Positions 9,240 through 17,993 of a DNA stretch of 64,000 nucleotides are shown one piece after another. Made by a program: the position numbers and the translations under genes. This stretch comes from Rhodococcus globerulus NBRC 14531 (GTDB lineage: Bacteria > Actinomycetota > Actinomycetes > Mycobacteriales > Mycobacteriaceae): assembly GCF_001894805.1 (NCBI RefSeq), contig NZ_BCWX01000004.1, positions 590,122-654,121 of the forward strand, read 5' to 3'. The notes under the pieces are model-generated. The model worked only from the letters and a program-made list of their open reading frames with translations, was not told the DNA's origin and ran no database searches. Each line of letters begins with the position of its first letter. The stretch's first letter is position 1.

Positions 9240-10040
9240 TCAGAAAAGTACTTCGCCGATCTGTCGCGCGGTCACCTTGGCAAGATCGGCGAGGAACGGA
9301 ATCCGCTCGTCGATCATCAGCTCGACCGGACCACGAAGCCCGAGAGCGTAACGCACAGTGCCTGATCCATCGATGATCGGAATTCCTATCGTCCGGAAAT
9401 CTGGCGTCAACTCTTCGTCGTTGAATCCGTAACCACGCTCGCGGGTCAATTCCAGTTCCCGGCGGATACCGGCAACATCGGTGATCGCACGCTGGGTGGT
9501 CGCTTCACGTGGCAGGGCAGCAAGTTCGGAGTCGTCCACATCGGACCACGCCAGAAACGCCTTCCCGAGCGCGCTCGCATGCAATGGAAGGCGGACGCCC
9601 TGGAGTACGTGCCCATCAGCCTCACGCCACCGACTGAATCCGAGCAGCACCACCTCACTTCCGCTTCGCACTGCCAGAGACGCGGATGCTCCTGTCGTTG
9701 CGGCCAATTGCTCCAGGTAAGGCTCGGACAGGTAAATTCGATGCTGGCGGTAAGACACCTGGCCATAGGCAGCCAGGGCGGCCCCGATCCGGTACCGACT
9801 GGTCGCGTCGTCCTTTTCGAGGAAACCCGCGTCGACGAGCGACTGTAGCAACCGATGCGTGGTGCTCACCGCAAGTTCTTGTCGCCGCGCAACTTCCGAT
9901 ACTCCCAGTTCTTCGCCACTGCGAAAACATGTGAGCATGGTCAGGGCGCGAGTCACGGTTTGAACTCCCGCGCCGCGTGCATCCGTCACGAACGGTCCTT
10001 TCGCTGTGGCCTGATCGACCTGAGAATCGGACGCTAACAC
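9240..10040 (-). CDS. IclR family transcriptional regulator
   Basis: About 266 residues: an N-terminal winged helix (GVQTVTRALTMLTCF...LGVSEVARRQELAVSTTHRL split by a short loop) and a C-terminal GAF-like effector domain (TGASASLAVRSGSEVVLLG, HASALGKAFLAW, GYGFNDEEL). The frame stays open upstream to 10181, but the alignable protein begins near the GTG at 10040, which I use as start; the true start is uncertain. It is divergent from the organosulfur operon at 10238, with an IclR-type palindrome at 10062-10080 between them, so it is the likely regulator of that operon. Confidence 0.88.
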   Translation of the reverse strand: MLASDSQVDQATAKGPFVTDARGAGVQTVTRALTMLTCFRSGEELGVSEVARRQELAVSTTHRLLQSLVDAGFLEKDDATSRYRIGAALAAYGQVSYRQHRIYLSEPYLEQLAATTGASASLAVRSGSEVVLLGFSRWREADGHVLQGVRLPLHASALGKAFLAWSDVDDSELAALPREATTQRAITDVAGIRRELELTRERGYGFNDEELTPDFRTIGIPIIDGSGTVRYALGLRGPVELMIDERIPFLADLAKVTARQIGEVLF

Positions 10041-10061
10041 GGACCCACCCGTCCGGCCATT

Positions 10062-10080
10062 CTTTCCATCAGGTGGAAAG
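10062..10080. promoter_or_regulatory. IclR-type operator palindrome
   Basis: CTTTCCA-TCAGG-TGGAAAG is a perfect inverted repeat with 7-bp arms. IclR-family sites are often TGGAAA/TTTCCA dyads. It lies 22 bp before the IclR start and 158 bp before the transporter gene at 10238, placing it to control one or both promoters. The rest of 10081-10237 shows no other clear dyad. Confidence 0.6.
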
Positions 10081-10237
10081 TAACTAGAACGAAGCCCTAC
10101 AAAACCCCAGATGACCAGACTTCGGACGTTGTCAAGATTTCCAATCTTCAGAAAACTAACGGGGGCCAAACGGGCGGGCATCCCATAGCGTCATCGTCGT
10201 CAGTCTTGACGAATCAACGCCTGAAGGAGCCACATAC

Positions 10238-11290
10238 ATGCCCCGCTTCCGCCGACTGCCACGAGCTGCCGCCGCGCTCGCCATGATCCCGCTGGCCGGG
10301 TTGGCGGTGGCGTGTGGGTCTTCCGATTCCGACAGCGCCGCAGGCAATTCCAGCGCAGAGTTCACGCTCAAGGTCTTCGATCCCGGAAACTCCGGTGCCA
10401 TCGCCGTCGGCAAGCGTGACGGAACCTACGACGAGGCGCTGTCGCCGTTGGGCGCAAAGATCGAATGGGTCAAGACCACACCGGGATTCAGCTCCAACCT
10501 CAAACTTTTCAACAGCGGAGAACTCGACATCCAGACTGGCGCATACAGCCCCGTCGTCGGCGCACTGTCCAAGGATGTCGGAGTCCGCATCTTCGCCACG
10601 TCCGACCCGTACAACAAGGACCAGGCCGGCATCATCGCCACTCCGGAATCCGGCATCACGACCGTCGCAGATCTGGCCGGCAAGCGCATTGCCGTCAACC
10701 CTGCGGGTAAGGGCGAGTACATCACGCTCAAGGCCCTGACACAGGCCGGAGTGCCGATCGATTCCGTCGAACGCGTTCCGCTGCAACAGGCTGACGCGGC
10801 GTCGGCGTTCTCCACCGGGCAGGTCGACGCGTGGGCGTCGTTCCTGATTCCGTACCAGGAAGCAAAGGCCAAGGGCGCGGTCGAGATCGCAACCGAGGCG
10901 AGCATCGACTCCGTGGACAGCACCATCATCGCCGGCCGCACCGCAGTTCTCGAAGAACATCCCGAGGTAGTCCAGAAGTTCCTCGAGGTCACCCAGGAAC
11001 TCACCGCGAAGCAGCAGGCCGACCCGGCAGCATTCGAGAACGTCTTCGAACAGACAGGTCCGCGCGCACTCTCCGGACAGCGACTCGACGACGCGATCAC
11101 CCTCGGCGGCCAGATCACCAACTTCCGCTATCCGACCGCAGCGGATGCCACCGACCTCGAATCGATCTCCACACTGTTCGCCGAGAACAAGGTGATCCAA
11201 CAGCCCCTCGAGGGCAGCGACGTGATCTTCGACCTCCAGGGTGCTGTGGCAGGTTCGGCAGCGGCAGCGCCCACCACCGAGGGGAAGTGA
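10238..11290 (+). CDS. SsuA/TauA-like ABC substrate-binding lipoprotein
   Basis: 350 residues. The N-terminus is a lipoprotein signal (RRLPR, hydrophobic core, lipobox LAVAC with Cys26). The mature part is an NMT1/SsuA-type periplasmic binding fold (TTPGFSSNLKLFNSGELDIQTG, YNKDQAGIIATPESGI, DLAGKRIAVNPAGKGEY). It would capture an aliphatic sulfonate, sulfinate or similar small organosulfur anion outside the membrane. It is the first gene of a seven- or eight-gene operon with overlapping stops and starts. AAGGAG lies 10 bp before the ATG. Confidence 0.88.
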   Translation: MPRFRRLPRAAAALAMIPLAGLAVACGSSDSDSAAGNSSAEFTLKVFDPGNSGAIAVGKRDGTYDEALSPLGAKIEWVKTTPGFSSNLKLFNSGELDIQTGAYSPVVGALSKDVGVRIFATSDPYNKDQAGIIATPESGITTVADLAGKRIAVNPAGKGEYITLKALTQAGVPIDSVERVPLQQADAASAFSTGQVDAWASFLIPYQEAKAKGAVEIATEASIDSVDSTIIAGRTAVLEEHPEVVQKFLEVTQELTAKQQADPAAFENVFEQTGPRALSGQRLDDAITLGGQITNFRYPTAADATDLESISTLFAENKVIQQPLEGSDVIFDLQGAVAGSAAAAPTTEGK

Positions 11291-11294
11291 CCCG

Positions 11295-12152
11295 ATGGTG
11301 ACGCTGACCCGCCCCGCTCGAACGGCGTCGCAGTCAGTGGAACATCCGCAACTCGAAACGCCGCGCTACCGGCGCAATCGCAGCAGGCCCAAGTGGGTCT
11401 CGATCCCACTCCGCTTTCTCGTGCCCGCCTTGTTGGTGGCCGGATGGTGGATCGGATCGGCCACCGGACTGATCCGCGAAGAGATCCTGGCCGGACCTCC
11501 GGCGGTGTGGACGGCATTCGCCGAGCTGTACCAGTCGGGTCAGTTGGTCGACTTCGGTCTCGCGTCGCTTCAACGTGCTGCACTGGGTGTTTCGGTCGGT
11601 GTGATCGTCGGATTGGTGCTCGGGGTTCTCTCCGGCCTCTCCTCGCTCGGCGAAGAACTGATCGACTCGACCATGCAGATCAACCGCGCGGTTCCGTTCC
11701 TCGCGCTCGTTCCGTTGTTCATCGCCTGGTTCGGTATCGACGAAACTTTCAAGGTAGTCCTGATCGCGGTCGCGACCGTCGCCCCCATGTACGCGTACAC
11801 CTACCTCGGTGTGCGCGGGGTCGATCGCAAGATGGTCGAAGCGGCACAGGGTTTCGGCCTGACAGGTTGGCGACTGGTGTTCGGAGCGATTCTTCCGACC
11901 GCCCTCCCCGGTGTTCTGATGGGTCTCCGAATCTGCCTGTCGCTCAGCATCACCGGATTGATCGCAGCCGAGCAGGTCGGCACACGTGAGGGGATCGGAT
12001 ACCTGGTCACCCTGGCGCAGGAATACAACCGCACCGACTACATGGTTCTGTGCATCGTCATGTACGCGGCGCTGGGTCTCATCTTCGACGCCGTGGTCAG
12101 GCTGATCGAGCGATACTCCATGCCGTGGCGGAGATTGTCGGTGGCGCGATGA
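11295..12152 (+). CDS. SsuC/TauC-like ABC transporter permease
   Basis: 285 residues with about six transmembrane segments, of the BPD_transp_1 family. The cytoplasmic EAA loop is present (EAAQGFGLTGW...ILP around residues 180-200), as is the family motif GVSVGVIVGLVLGVLSG. It forms the membrane channel with the ATPase at 12149. The start is ATG 11295, four bases after the binding-protein stop; the end shares ATGA with the next gene. Confidence 0.92.
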   Translation: MVTLTRPARTASQSVEHPQLETPRYRRNRSRPKWVSIPLRFLVPALLVAGWWIGSATGLIREEILAGPPAVWTAFAELYQSGQLVDFGLASLQRAALGVSVGVIVGLVLGVLSGLSSLGEELIDSTMQINRAVPFLALVPLFIAWFGIDETFKVVLIAVATVAPMYAYTYLGVRGVDRKMVEAAQGFGLTGWRLVFGAILPTALPGVLMGLRICLSLSITGLIAAEQVGTREGIGYLVTLAQEYNRTDYMVLCIVMYAALGLIFDAVVRLIERYSMPWRRLSVAR

Positions 12153-12991
12153 CGAACACGACCGTCGGCTCGCTGCCGACCACCGAAGCACCTCTCCCGC
12201 CGTTGGCAACGCGTGAGCGGACCGGCACCACTGCGGCCGAACGACGAGCCGGATCACCAGTGGCAGTCTCACTCACCGGAGTGCGGAAGTCGTTCGGTGA
12301 CAATACTGTTCTGGGTGGTATCGACCTCGAGATCACACGCGGAGAGTTCGTCGTTCTCCTCGGTCCAAGCGGCACCGGCAAGACGACCCTGTTGCGAGTG
12401 CTCTCCGGATTGGAAGCACCGGACAGCGGCGAGGTGCTGGTTCCGCGCGACCGCACGGTCGTCTACCAGGAACCGCGATTGATACCGTCGAAGCGAGTTC
12501 TGGCCAATGTCACAGTCGGACAGAAGCGGTCACGTCAGGTGACCGACAATGCACGCAACGCACTCTCCGAGGTCAACCTCGCGGACAAGCACCGTGCCTG
12601 GCCGGCCACCCTCTCCGGCGGTGAGGCCCAACGCGTCGCATTGGCGCGCGCTCTCGTTCGCGAACCTGAACTATTACTGCTCGACGAACCGTTCGCAGCC
12701 CTCGACGCTTTGACCAGGCTCCAAATGCAAGACTTGGTAGGCGATCTGGTCGCCCGGCACCGTCCGGCGGTACTACTTGTCACTCACGACGTCGACGAAG
12801 CCGTACGACTTGCCGACCGCGTGCTCATCCTCGACAACGGCGGGTTTGCCGTGGACGTCGATATCGATCTGCCACGCCCCCGCGACCGGAACGATCCCGA
12901 ATCTTTGCGCTACCGAGCGAGCTTCCTGAAGGAGCTCGGCGTCGGCCGCACCTTCCCTGACGGACAGGACAGTCATGACATTGATCGCTGA
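12149..12991 (+). CDS. SsuB-like ABC transporter ATPase
   Basis: 280 residues. Walker A is GPSGTGKTT, the Q-loop lies in VVYQEPRLIPSKRV, the signature is LSGGEAQRVALARAL, Walker B is LLLLDEPFAALDALTR, and the H-loop is LLVTHDVDEA. The ALDALTRLQMQ helix is typical of SsuB/TauB/NrtD ATPases. There is a disordered, Thr/Pro-rich N-terminal extension of about 45 residues. It shares ATGA with the permease and overlaps the next gene by 17 bp. A close paralogue is encoded at 39956. Confidence 0.93.
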   Translation: MTNTTVGSLPTTEAPLPPLATRERTGTTAAERRAGSPVAVSLTGVRKSFGDNTVLGGIDLEITRGEFVVLLGPSGTGKTTLLRVLSGLEAPDSGEVLVPRDRTVVYQEPRLIPSKRVLANVTVGQKRSRQVTDNARNALSEVNLADKHRAWPATLSGGEAQRVALARALVREPELLLLDEPFAALDALTRLQMQDLVGDLVARHRPAVLLVTHDVDEAVRLADRVLILDNGGFAVDVDIDLPRPRDRNDPESLRYRASFLKELGVGRTFPDGQDSHDIDR

Positions 12992-14018
12992 TTCCGCAAT
13001 CGACACACTCTGGTACACCCGCTGCCCCGTTCCCACCGCCAGCGGACTAGCCAACAGCCTCGGATGGCTCGACCGAACGGCAAACGAATCCGGAGTGCGT
13101 TTCGGCGTACTGCAAGATGCCGGACCGGAATTGGCAGTGCGCCATTTCGATCACCACCTCTCCGGACTCATTCGCGAAGGCGGCAACGTCCCCGCACTGG
13201 CCGCGCGTGCCAGTGGTTCTCCGACGCGGCTCATCGGGCTCACCTGGATCGACGAGGCCCAGGCGATCCTGGTGCGCGGAGACTCCGACATCCGAGAAGC
13301 AGGTCTTTTGGCCGGTGCTCGGATCGGTATCCCGGCCTGGGCTGCGGATCAGGCCAGGAGCTTTCCTCGCGCCATGGCCCTGCACGGCTTCGCCTCGGCA
13401 CTTCGACTGGGCGAGTTGAGTTTTGCCGACGTCACCCTCGTCGATGTTGCGACGACGGCAGCCCCCGAGGTCCGCACCGCCTCGTCCACCCGCAACACGA
13501 CGTGGGGTGTCGAATCCCTGCTACGCGGCGACGTCGACGCCATCTACGTCAAGGGCGCCCGCGCCCAGGAAGTTGCCCGCGAACACGGACTCGCCGTGGC
13601 CGTCGACCTCGATTCCACTGCATCCCTGCGTGATCGCGTCAACAACGGCACTCCGCGACCGATCACGGTTCACACCGATTTACTCGAACAGCGCCCGGAC
13701 ATCGTCGTCGGTTTCCTCGCCGAGAGCCTGAGAGCGGCGGACTGGGCGGCGGCCAACATCGACGAGGTTCGGGCCGTCTTGCAGACCGAAACACAGTCGG
13801 GGCCCGAAGGTGTGGTGGCGGCGTACGGCGAGAACTTCCACACCGGACTGCATCTGAGCCTGTCGGACGAGCGTGTGGACCTGCTCGGTGTGCAGAAGCA
13901 ATTCCTGTACGCGCACGGCTTCCTCGCCGCCGATTTCGACCTGCAGTCCTGGGTGGCGCACGAACCCCTGGAACAGGCACGCGCACTTGTCGCCGCGCAG
14001 AAGGGCACAGCACAATGA
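12975..14018 (+). CDS. DszB-like desulfinase candidate (binding-protein fold, no signal peptide)
   Basis: 347 residues with no export signal, so cytosolic. It resembles 2'-hydroxybiphenyl-2-sulfinate desulfinase (DszB). The N-terminus DTLWYTRCPVPTA parallels the DszB segment carrying catalytic Cys27 (here Cys17). His57 and Arg67 are followed by GGNVPAL, with the same 10-residue His-Arg spacing as DszB His60/Arg70-GGEIPPL. DszB breaks a C-SO2 bond, releasing sulfite from an aryl sulfinate. The gene overlaps the ATPase by 17 bp and the first monooxygenase by 4 bp, so it belongs to the same operon. Automated annotation would probably call it a substrate-binding protein; the missing signal and intact triad argue for an enzyme. 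The substrate is unknown. Confidence 0.75.
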   Translation: MTLIADSAIDTLWYTRCPVPTASGLANSLGWLDRTANESGVRFGVLQDAGPELAVRHFDHHLSGLIREGGNVPALAARASGSPTRLIGLTWIDEAQAILVRGDSDIREAGLLAGARIGIPAWAADQARSFPRAMALHGFASALRLGELSFADVTLVDVATTAAPEVRTASSTRNTTWGVESLLRGDVDAIYVKGARAQEVAREHGLAVAVDLDSTASLRDRVNNGTPRPITVHTDLLEQRPDIVVGFLAESLRAADWAAANIDEVRAVLQTETQSGPEGVVAAYGENFHTGLHLSLSDERVDLLGVQKQFLYAHGFLAADFDLQSWVAHEPLEQARALVAAQKGTAQ

Positions 14019-15106
14019 CGGACGTCTACTGGGAGCTACCGTCGCGTGGCGACGGACGCCGAGCCGTAGCCGCACTGAACAGTCGAGGCGGCTTCGGGCC
14101 GCAGCGGCCGGCAACCGTCGCGACCGATGTTCGCCCCGGAAACTTCGGGCCCTTCGACGAATTGGCACAGATCGTTCTCGCGGCCGAACTGTCGGGCGTC
14201 GACGGCGTCATCGCACCGTACGATCCGAGCGGCGAAGAATCCTGGATCGTTGCTGCCGCAGCCCTACGTCAGACGCGTCATTCGCGAGTGGTCGTGGAGT
14301 TTCACCCAACTTTCGGCACCCCCGTCTACGCCGCCAAAATGTCGGCGACACTTCAGCGCCTGTCGGCAGGTCGTCTCGAATGGCGAGTGAAGGTAGAGAC
14401 GGACGCCGAAGACGCCACTGCCCGCGGAGACGTGGTTCGAGGAGCCGACCGCTACGCGCGCGCCGCGGAGTTCCTGACCGTCGCACGCGGTGTGTGGAAC
14501 GAGGAGCAGATTCTCCCCGGCGGATTCGGCGGCACGGGTTACGACTTCGACGGCGAGTACTACGACGTACTCGGCGGCGGATTCCGAGGCATCTTGTCGG
14601 GACTCCGTTTTCCCCGAGTACATCTGACCGGAGATTCTCCGGAAGCTCTGGAACTGTCCGCCCACCACGGCGACGTCCATCAGTTCACCCTTGCCGGTGA
14701 CGAGTTGTCGACGCGGATCACCGCCCTCGACGACCGAGCATCCGACCTCGGCAGGACCGTCGAGAAGGTCCTGCGCATCCCGATCATCGCGAGGGAGACA
14801 GCCGGCGAAGCCTGGGCTCGCGTCGAACGGCAACTGAGAGAGGCCGATTCCGCTGCACTCGAGATCGACCGGGGCGGCATCCTGTGGTCCGGATTCGACC
14901 GCATCGGCTACGAGCACAGTATCGGCCTCGTCGGAAGCTACGAGGAAGTGGCACAGCGATTGTCGTCGTATCGCGATCTCGGCGTGGACGGGTTCGTCTT
15001 GTCAGGTCGGCCTCACATCGAAGAGCTGCACCGGGCGGGCGAGCATCTCCTGCACCTGGTCGATCCCGAGGGTCGGATCCGCAAGGAAGAGAAGGCCAAC
15101 GCATGA
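14015..15106 (+). CDS. Luciferase-like FMNH2-dependent monooxygenase (SsuD family)
   Basis: 363 residues of the bacterial luciferase-like barrel. SsuD-type segments are LAAELSGVDGVIAPY, VEFHPTFGTPVYAAKMSATLQRLSAGRLEWRV (split here over two strands) and the C-terminal GSYEEVAQRLSSYRDLGVDGFVLSG. It should use reduced FMN and O2 to oxidise an organosulfur substrate, for example a sulfonate or sulfone to aldehyde or sulfinate. No flavin reductase gene is in the operon, so FMNH2 must come from elsewhere. It shares ATGA with both neighbours. It is a distant paralogue of the next gene; the two may act in sequence or on different substrates. Confidence 0.88.
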   Translation: MTDVYWELPSRGDGRRAVAALNSRGGFGPQRPATVATDVRPGNFGPFDELAQIVLAAELSGVDGVIAPYDPSGEESWIVAAAALRQTRHSRVVVEFHPTFGTPVYAAKMSATLQRLSAGRLEWRVKVETDAEDATARGDVVRGADRYARAAEFLTVARGVWNEEQILPGGFGGTGYDFDGEYYDVLGGGFRGILSGLRFPRVHLTGDSPEALELSAHHGDVHQFTLAGDELSTRITALDDRASDLGRTVEKVLRIPIIARETAGEAWARVERQLREADSAALEIDRGGILWSGFDRIGYEHSIGLVGSYEEVAQRLSSYRDLGVDGFVLSGRPHIEELHRAGEHLLHLVDPEGRIRKEEKANA

Positions 15107-16257
15107 GCATCGATTTCTATTGGCGGATCGGGATGGAGGGCGATCACGCTTCGCTGCGCACACCGCGCCGCTACAACCGTGGCGATGCCGGCGGATACGG
15201 GCCGGGCAACATCGCACCCGCGATCCGCGGCGGTGAGCTGGACGGATACAGCTACATCGACCACATGGCCGCGGTGGCAAAGGCTTCCGAGTCCGCCGGC
15301 TTCCTCGGTGGACTGCTGCCTTCCTTCCCGATGACCGAGGATCCGTGGGCAACCGCAGCCGCATTGGCTGCCGAAACCACCACGTACCGTTTCATGGTCG
15401 CGTTCCAACCGGGATTCCTTCACCCGGTGCAGGCCGCGCGGATGTCAGCCAGTCTGCAGCGCGCAACCGGCGGGCGCCTCGTCTACAACATCATCAGCGG
15501 CGGAGGCGGAGCGCCTCAGCTGTGGTGGGGTGACAAGGTCGACCACGACGATCGCTACACCAGGACGTCCGAGTTCCTCGATGTCCTCAAAGGTGTCTGG
15601 GACGGTGAACCTTTCGACTTCGACGGCCGATTCTTCCAAACCCACGGCGCCGCACTACCACCCGGACTTGCCGGCCAACCATTTCCCGAGGTGTACTTCT
15701 CCGGATCTTCGGCCGCAGCCGTCGCAGCCGCCGGACTGCACTCCGACTGCTACCTTTCCTGGCTGGAGCCGTACGCAGACCTGAGAGCCAAGATCGACGG
15801 CGTGCGGGAGAACTCGGCCAAGCTGGGACGCACCCCGAAATTCGCCGTACGCATCGACGTCGTTGCCCGGCACACGGAGGAAGCCGCATGGGCCGAGATC
15901 GAGAAGGGCTGGGCTTTCGTCGACAAGGGGGCCGCCGACCGTGCAGCGCAGGGCGATTCGGTGGGCGCCGCCCGCATCAAGGGGTGGGTGCCCGAACACA
16001 TCACCGGTTACCGAGATCTGGAAGTGCAGCCCAACGTGTGGTGCGGCTTCAGCCTCATCCGCGGCGGACCGGCGTTCGGTCTGGTCGGTAGCTACGAGCA
16101 GGTCGCCGAGCGCCTCGACGAGCTGCGCGAGCTGGGCGTCGACGCCTTCATCCTCGCCGGTAACCCGCATCTCGAAGAGGCATACCGCGTCGGCGAAGAA
16201 GTTCTTCCCCTCCTGCAGCGCACCCCGATCACACCTTCTGGACTGGAGACTCGATGA
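15103..16257 (+). CDS. Alkanesulfonate monooxygenase-like flavin enzyme (SsuD family)
   Basis: 384 residues, closer to canonical SsuD than its upstream neighbour: IDFYWRIG at the start, FMVAFQPGFLHPVQAARMSA, then YNIISGGG, DRYTRTSEFLDVLKGVWDG and DFDGRFF. The C-terminal FGLVGSYEQVAERLDELRELGVDAFILAG is characteristic of the family. Expected reaction: oxygenolytic C-S cleavage of a sulfonate with FMNH2 and O2, releasing sulfite. The start ATG 15103 shares ATGA with the stop of the previous gene, and its own end shares ATGA with the aldolase-fold gene. Confidence 0.92.
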   Translation: MSIDFYWRIGMEGDHASLRTPRRYNRGDAGGYGPGNIAPAIRGGELDGYSYIDHMAAVAKASESAGFLGGLLPSFPMTEDPWATAAALAAETTTYRFMVAFQPGFLHPVQAARMSASLQRATGGRLVYNIISGGGGAPQLWWGDKVDHDDRYTRTSEFLDVLKGVWDGEPFDFDGRFFQTHGAALPPGLAGQPFPEVYFSGSSAAAVAAAGLHSDCYLSWLEPYADLRAKIDGVRENSAKLGRTPKFAVRIDVVARHTEEAAWAEIEKGWAFVDKGAADRAAQGDSVGAARIKGWVPEHITGYRDLEVQPNVWCGFSLIRGGPAFGLVGSYEQVAERLDELRELGVDAFILAGNPHLEEAYRVGEEVLPLLQRTPITPSGLETR

Positions 16258-16961
16258 CCACCACCGAAACTCGACTCGACGCCGATACCGCAGTATTCGT
16301 CGAAGAAGCGCGTAAAGCAGCAGACAAGGCATTCGACGTCTTCCGCAAGACCGGAACGGTTGCAGCCAACGGGACGGTGAACTTCGTCGAACGCGTTCCC
16401 GGCACCGAAATCGCAGTCGCCCTGAACGATCCGGGACCGTGGGCGGACAATCCGTCGGTGTCACCGGTTGTCGCTACCTTCGATGGAGAGGTGCTGTCCG
16501 GCAACGGATCGGCCGGTTTTGTCACCGGCTACGCGTCCGTCTTCCGTCAGCATCCGGAAATCACCAGCGTTGTCCACATCCACACTCCGTGGCTCGGCGG
16601 TTGGGCACAGACACATCGGACGCTACCCATCCGCTATGCGGCTTCGCAGAGGCTGACGCTCTCCCGAGAGATTCCGCCGCACATCGATCGATCCCGGTCT
16701 GCGGGCGATTTCATTCTCGAGCGTCTCGAACACGATCCCGATCTGGTGGCGATCTTCGAAGCCAACGGCGGGGTCAACGTCATCGGCCGCAGCGGGTTAC
16801 TCGACCTCGCGAAGTTCGTCGTCCTCCTCGAGGAAGGCGCGCAGTTCCAGGCGATCGCCGAAACCCTCGGCGGTTCGGTCGAATTCGATCCGTCCAACCT
16901 CGCCGTGCAGTGGGGCCGTAGCGGACTCGCCGACGAGGCGCGTCGACGCGGCCTCATCTAG
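16254..16961 (+). CDS. Class II aldolase/adducin family protein
   Basis: 235 residues of the class II aldolase/adducin fold. The metal-binding His pair is in VVHIHTPWLGGW, and a further conserved stretch ISREIPPH-like (LSREIPPHID) lies at the expected position of the third ligand. A canonical family member cleaves or epimerises a phosphorylated sugar-like substrate using Zn2+. Here the gene is embedded in the organosulfur operon and so probably processes the carbon skeleton left after desulfonation; that is inference. The ATG overlaps the monooxygenase stop (ATGA). Confidence 0.78.
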   Translation: MTTTETRLDADTAVFVEEARKAADKAFDVFRKTGTVAANGTVNFVERVPGTEIAVALNDPGPWADNPSVSPVVATFDGEVLSGNGSAGFVTGYASVFRQHPEITSVVHIHTPWLGGWAQTHRTLPIRYAASQRLTLSREIPPHIDRSRSAGDFILERLEHDPDLVAIFEANGGVNVIGRSGLLDLAKFVVLLEEGAQFQAIAETLGGSVEFDPSNLAVQWGRSGLADEARRRGLI

Positions 16962-17002
16962 CCATCCCCATCACTTATTCAGAACAGGAAACCGTAGATC
17001 TC

Positions 17003-17944
17003 ATGACCGTTCGCGTCGGATACTTCCCACACAACAATTCGCTGTTCGTACTGCGCCACACCGGAATCCTCGAACGCCGTCTCCCGGATGTCGAGTGGGT
17101 GGACCTGCGCGAGCTTCCCGCCAAGCCTGCAGTCAACCCGGAGAACGCCTTGCCGACCCTGCACTCGGACTGGCTGTTCGAGGAAGGCGGATACGACGTG
17201 ATCGGAACCGGATTCACGCCGCCCGTCACCGGATTGGCCCAGGGCCGCGATCTCGTCTACATCGGAATCTCCGGCCCTCGCGTGGAGAACGGGCGTCTGG
17301 TGGTCAAGGCTGATTCCGAGATCAATACGGTTGAGGATCTGCGCGGCAAGCGTGTCGGCATCGCGCACGGATCGTGGCAGACCACACTTCTGTTGTTCGC
17401 CTTGGATCAGGCGGGGCTGACCTGGTCCGACATCGTCCCCGTCGATACCGACGTGCGCGGTGGTGGAGCGGACCTCGTCGACGGCACCATCGATGCCTGG
17501 GTAGGGGCGTACCCGGGGCTGGCCGACATCGAAGCGAACCACGAACTGCGCACGCTGATCGCCACCGACGGGCTCTTCAGCCACCCCTCACTGTGGTTCA
17601 CCCGGCGCGATTTCGCGGATACCAACCCGGAGGCCCTCCAGGCGATCATCGAGGCCCTGCAGGAATCCGACGCCTGGATCGAAGCCAACCCCCGCGAAGC
17701 CGCGCAGATCTTCGTGGACGACGTCGAGAAGCGTGGCGGGTCCGCGAGCCTCGATGCCTGGGAAGCTGCACTGCGCGGACGTCCTTTCGGGGTCAACCCG
17801 GTCACCGACGAGTTCCTCGACGAGCAGCAGCGCGCGGCCGATCTCCTGCTGAGCAACGGACTACTGCCGAAGGCGGTCACCGTCCGCGAAGCAGTCGTGC
17901 CGTGGATCAGCCAGTTCGTCGGTTCGGATCGTTCGTCGATCTGA
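17003..17944 (+). CDS. Cytosolic SsuA/TauA-like protein, function unknown
   Basis: 313 residues with the NMT1/SsuA type II binding-protein fold (VGYFPHNNSLFVLRHTGILE, EDLRGKRVGIAHGSWQTTLLLFALDQAGL split by fold, DGTIDAWVGAYPGL) but with no signal peptide or lipobox. It also lacks any cysteine at the position of the DszB nucleophile. It follows the aldolase gene by 41 bp and looks like the last gene of the operon. It could be a second desulfinase-like enzyme with different chemistry, a cytosolic sensor or carrier of the substrate, or a binding protein exported without a visible signal. I cannot decide from sequence. Confidence 0.7.
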   Translation: MTVRVGYFPHNNSLFVLRHTGILERRLPDVEWVDLRELPAKPAVNPENALPTLHSDWLFEEGGYDVIGTGFTPPVTGLAQGRDLVYIGISGPRVENGRLVVKADSEINTVEDLRGKRVGIAHGSWQTTLLLFALDQAGLTWSDIVPVDTDVRGGGADLVDGTIDAWVGAYPGLADIEANHELRTLIATDGLFSHPSLWFTRRDFADTNPEALQAIIEALQESDAWIEANPREAAQIFVDDVEKRGGSASLDAWEAALRGRPFGVNPVTDEFLDEQQRAADLLLSNGLLPKAVTVREAVVPWISQFVGSDRSSI

Positions 17945-17993
17945 GGACTGATGCTTCACACGTGACAGATACCGGACGGTCTGCCATTGTGAA

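Noticed and set aside
14015..16257. Naming the two LLM enzymes DszA and DszC
   Set aside because: DszC is an acyl-CoA-dehydrogenase-like protein, not an LLM barrel, and both enzymes here look closer to SsuD than to DszA.
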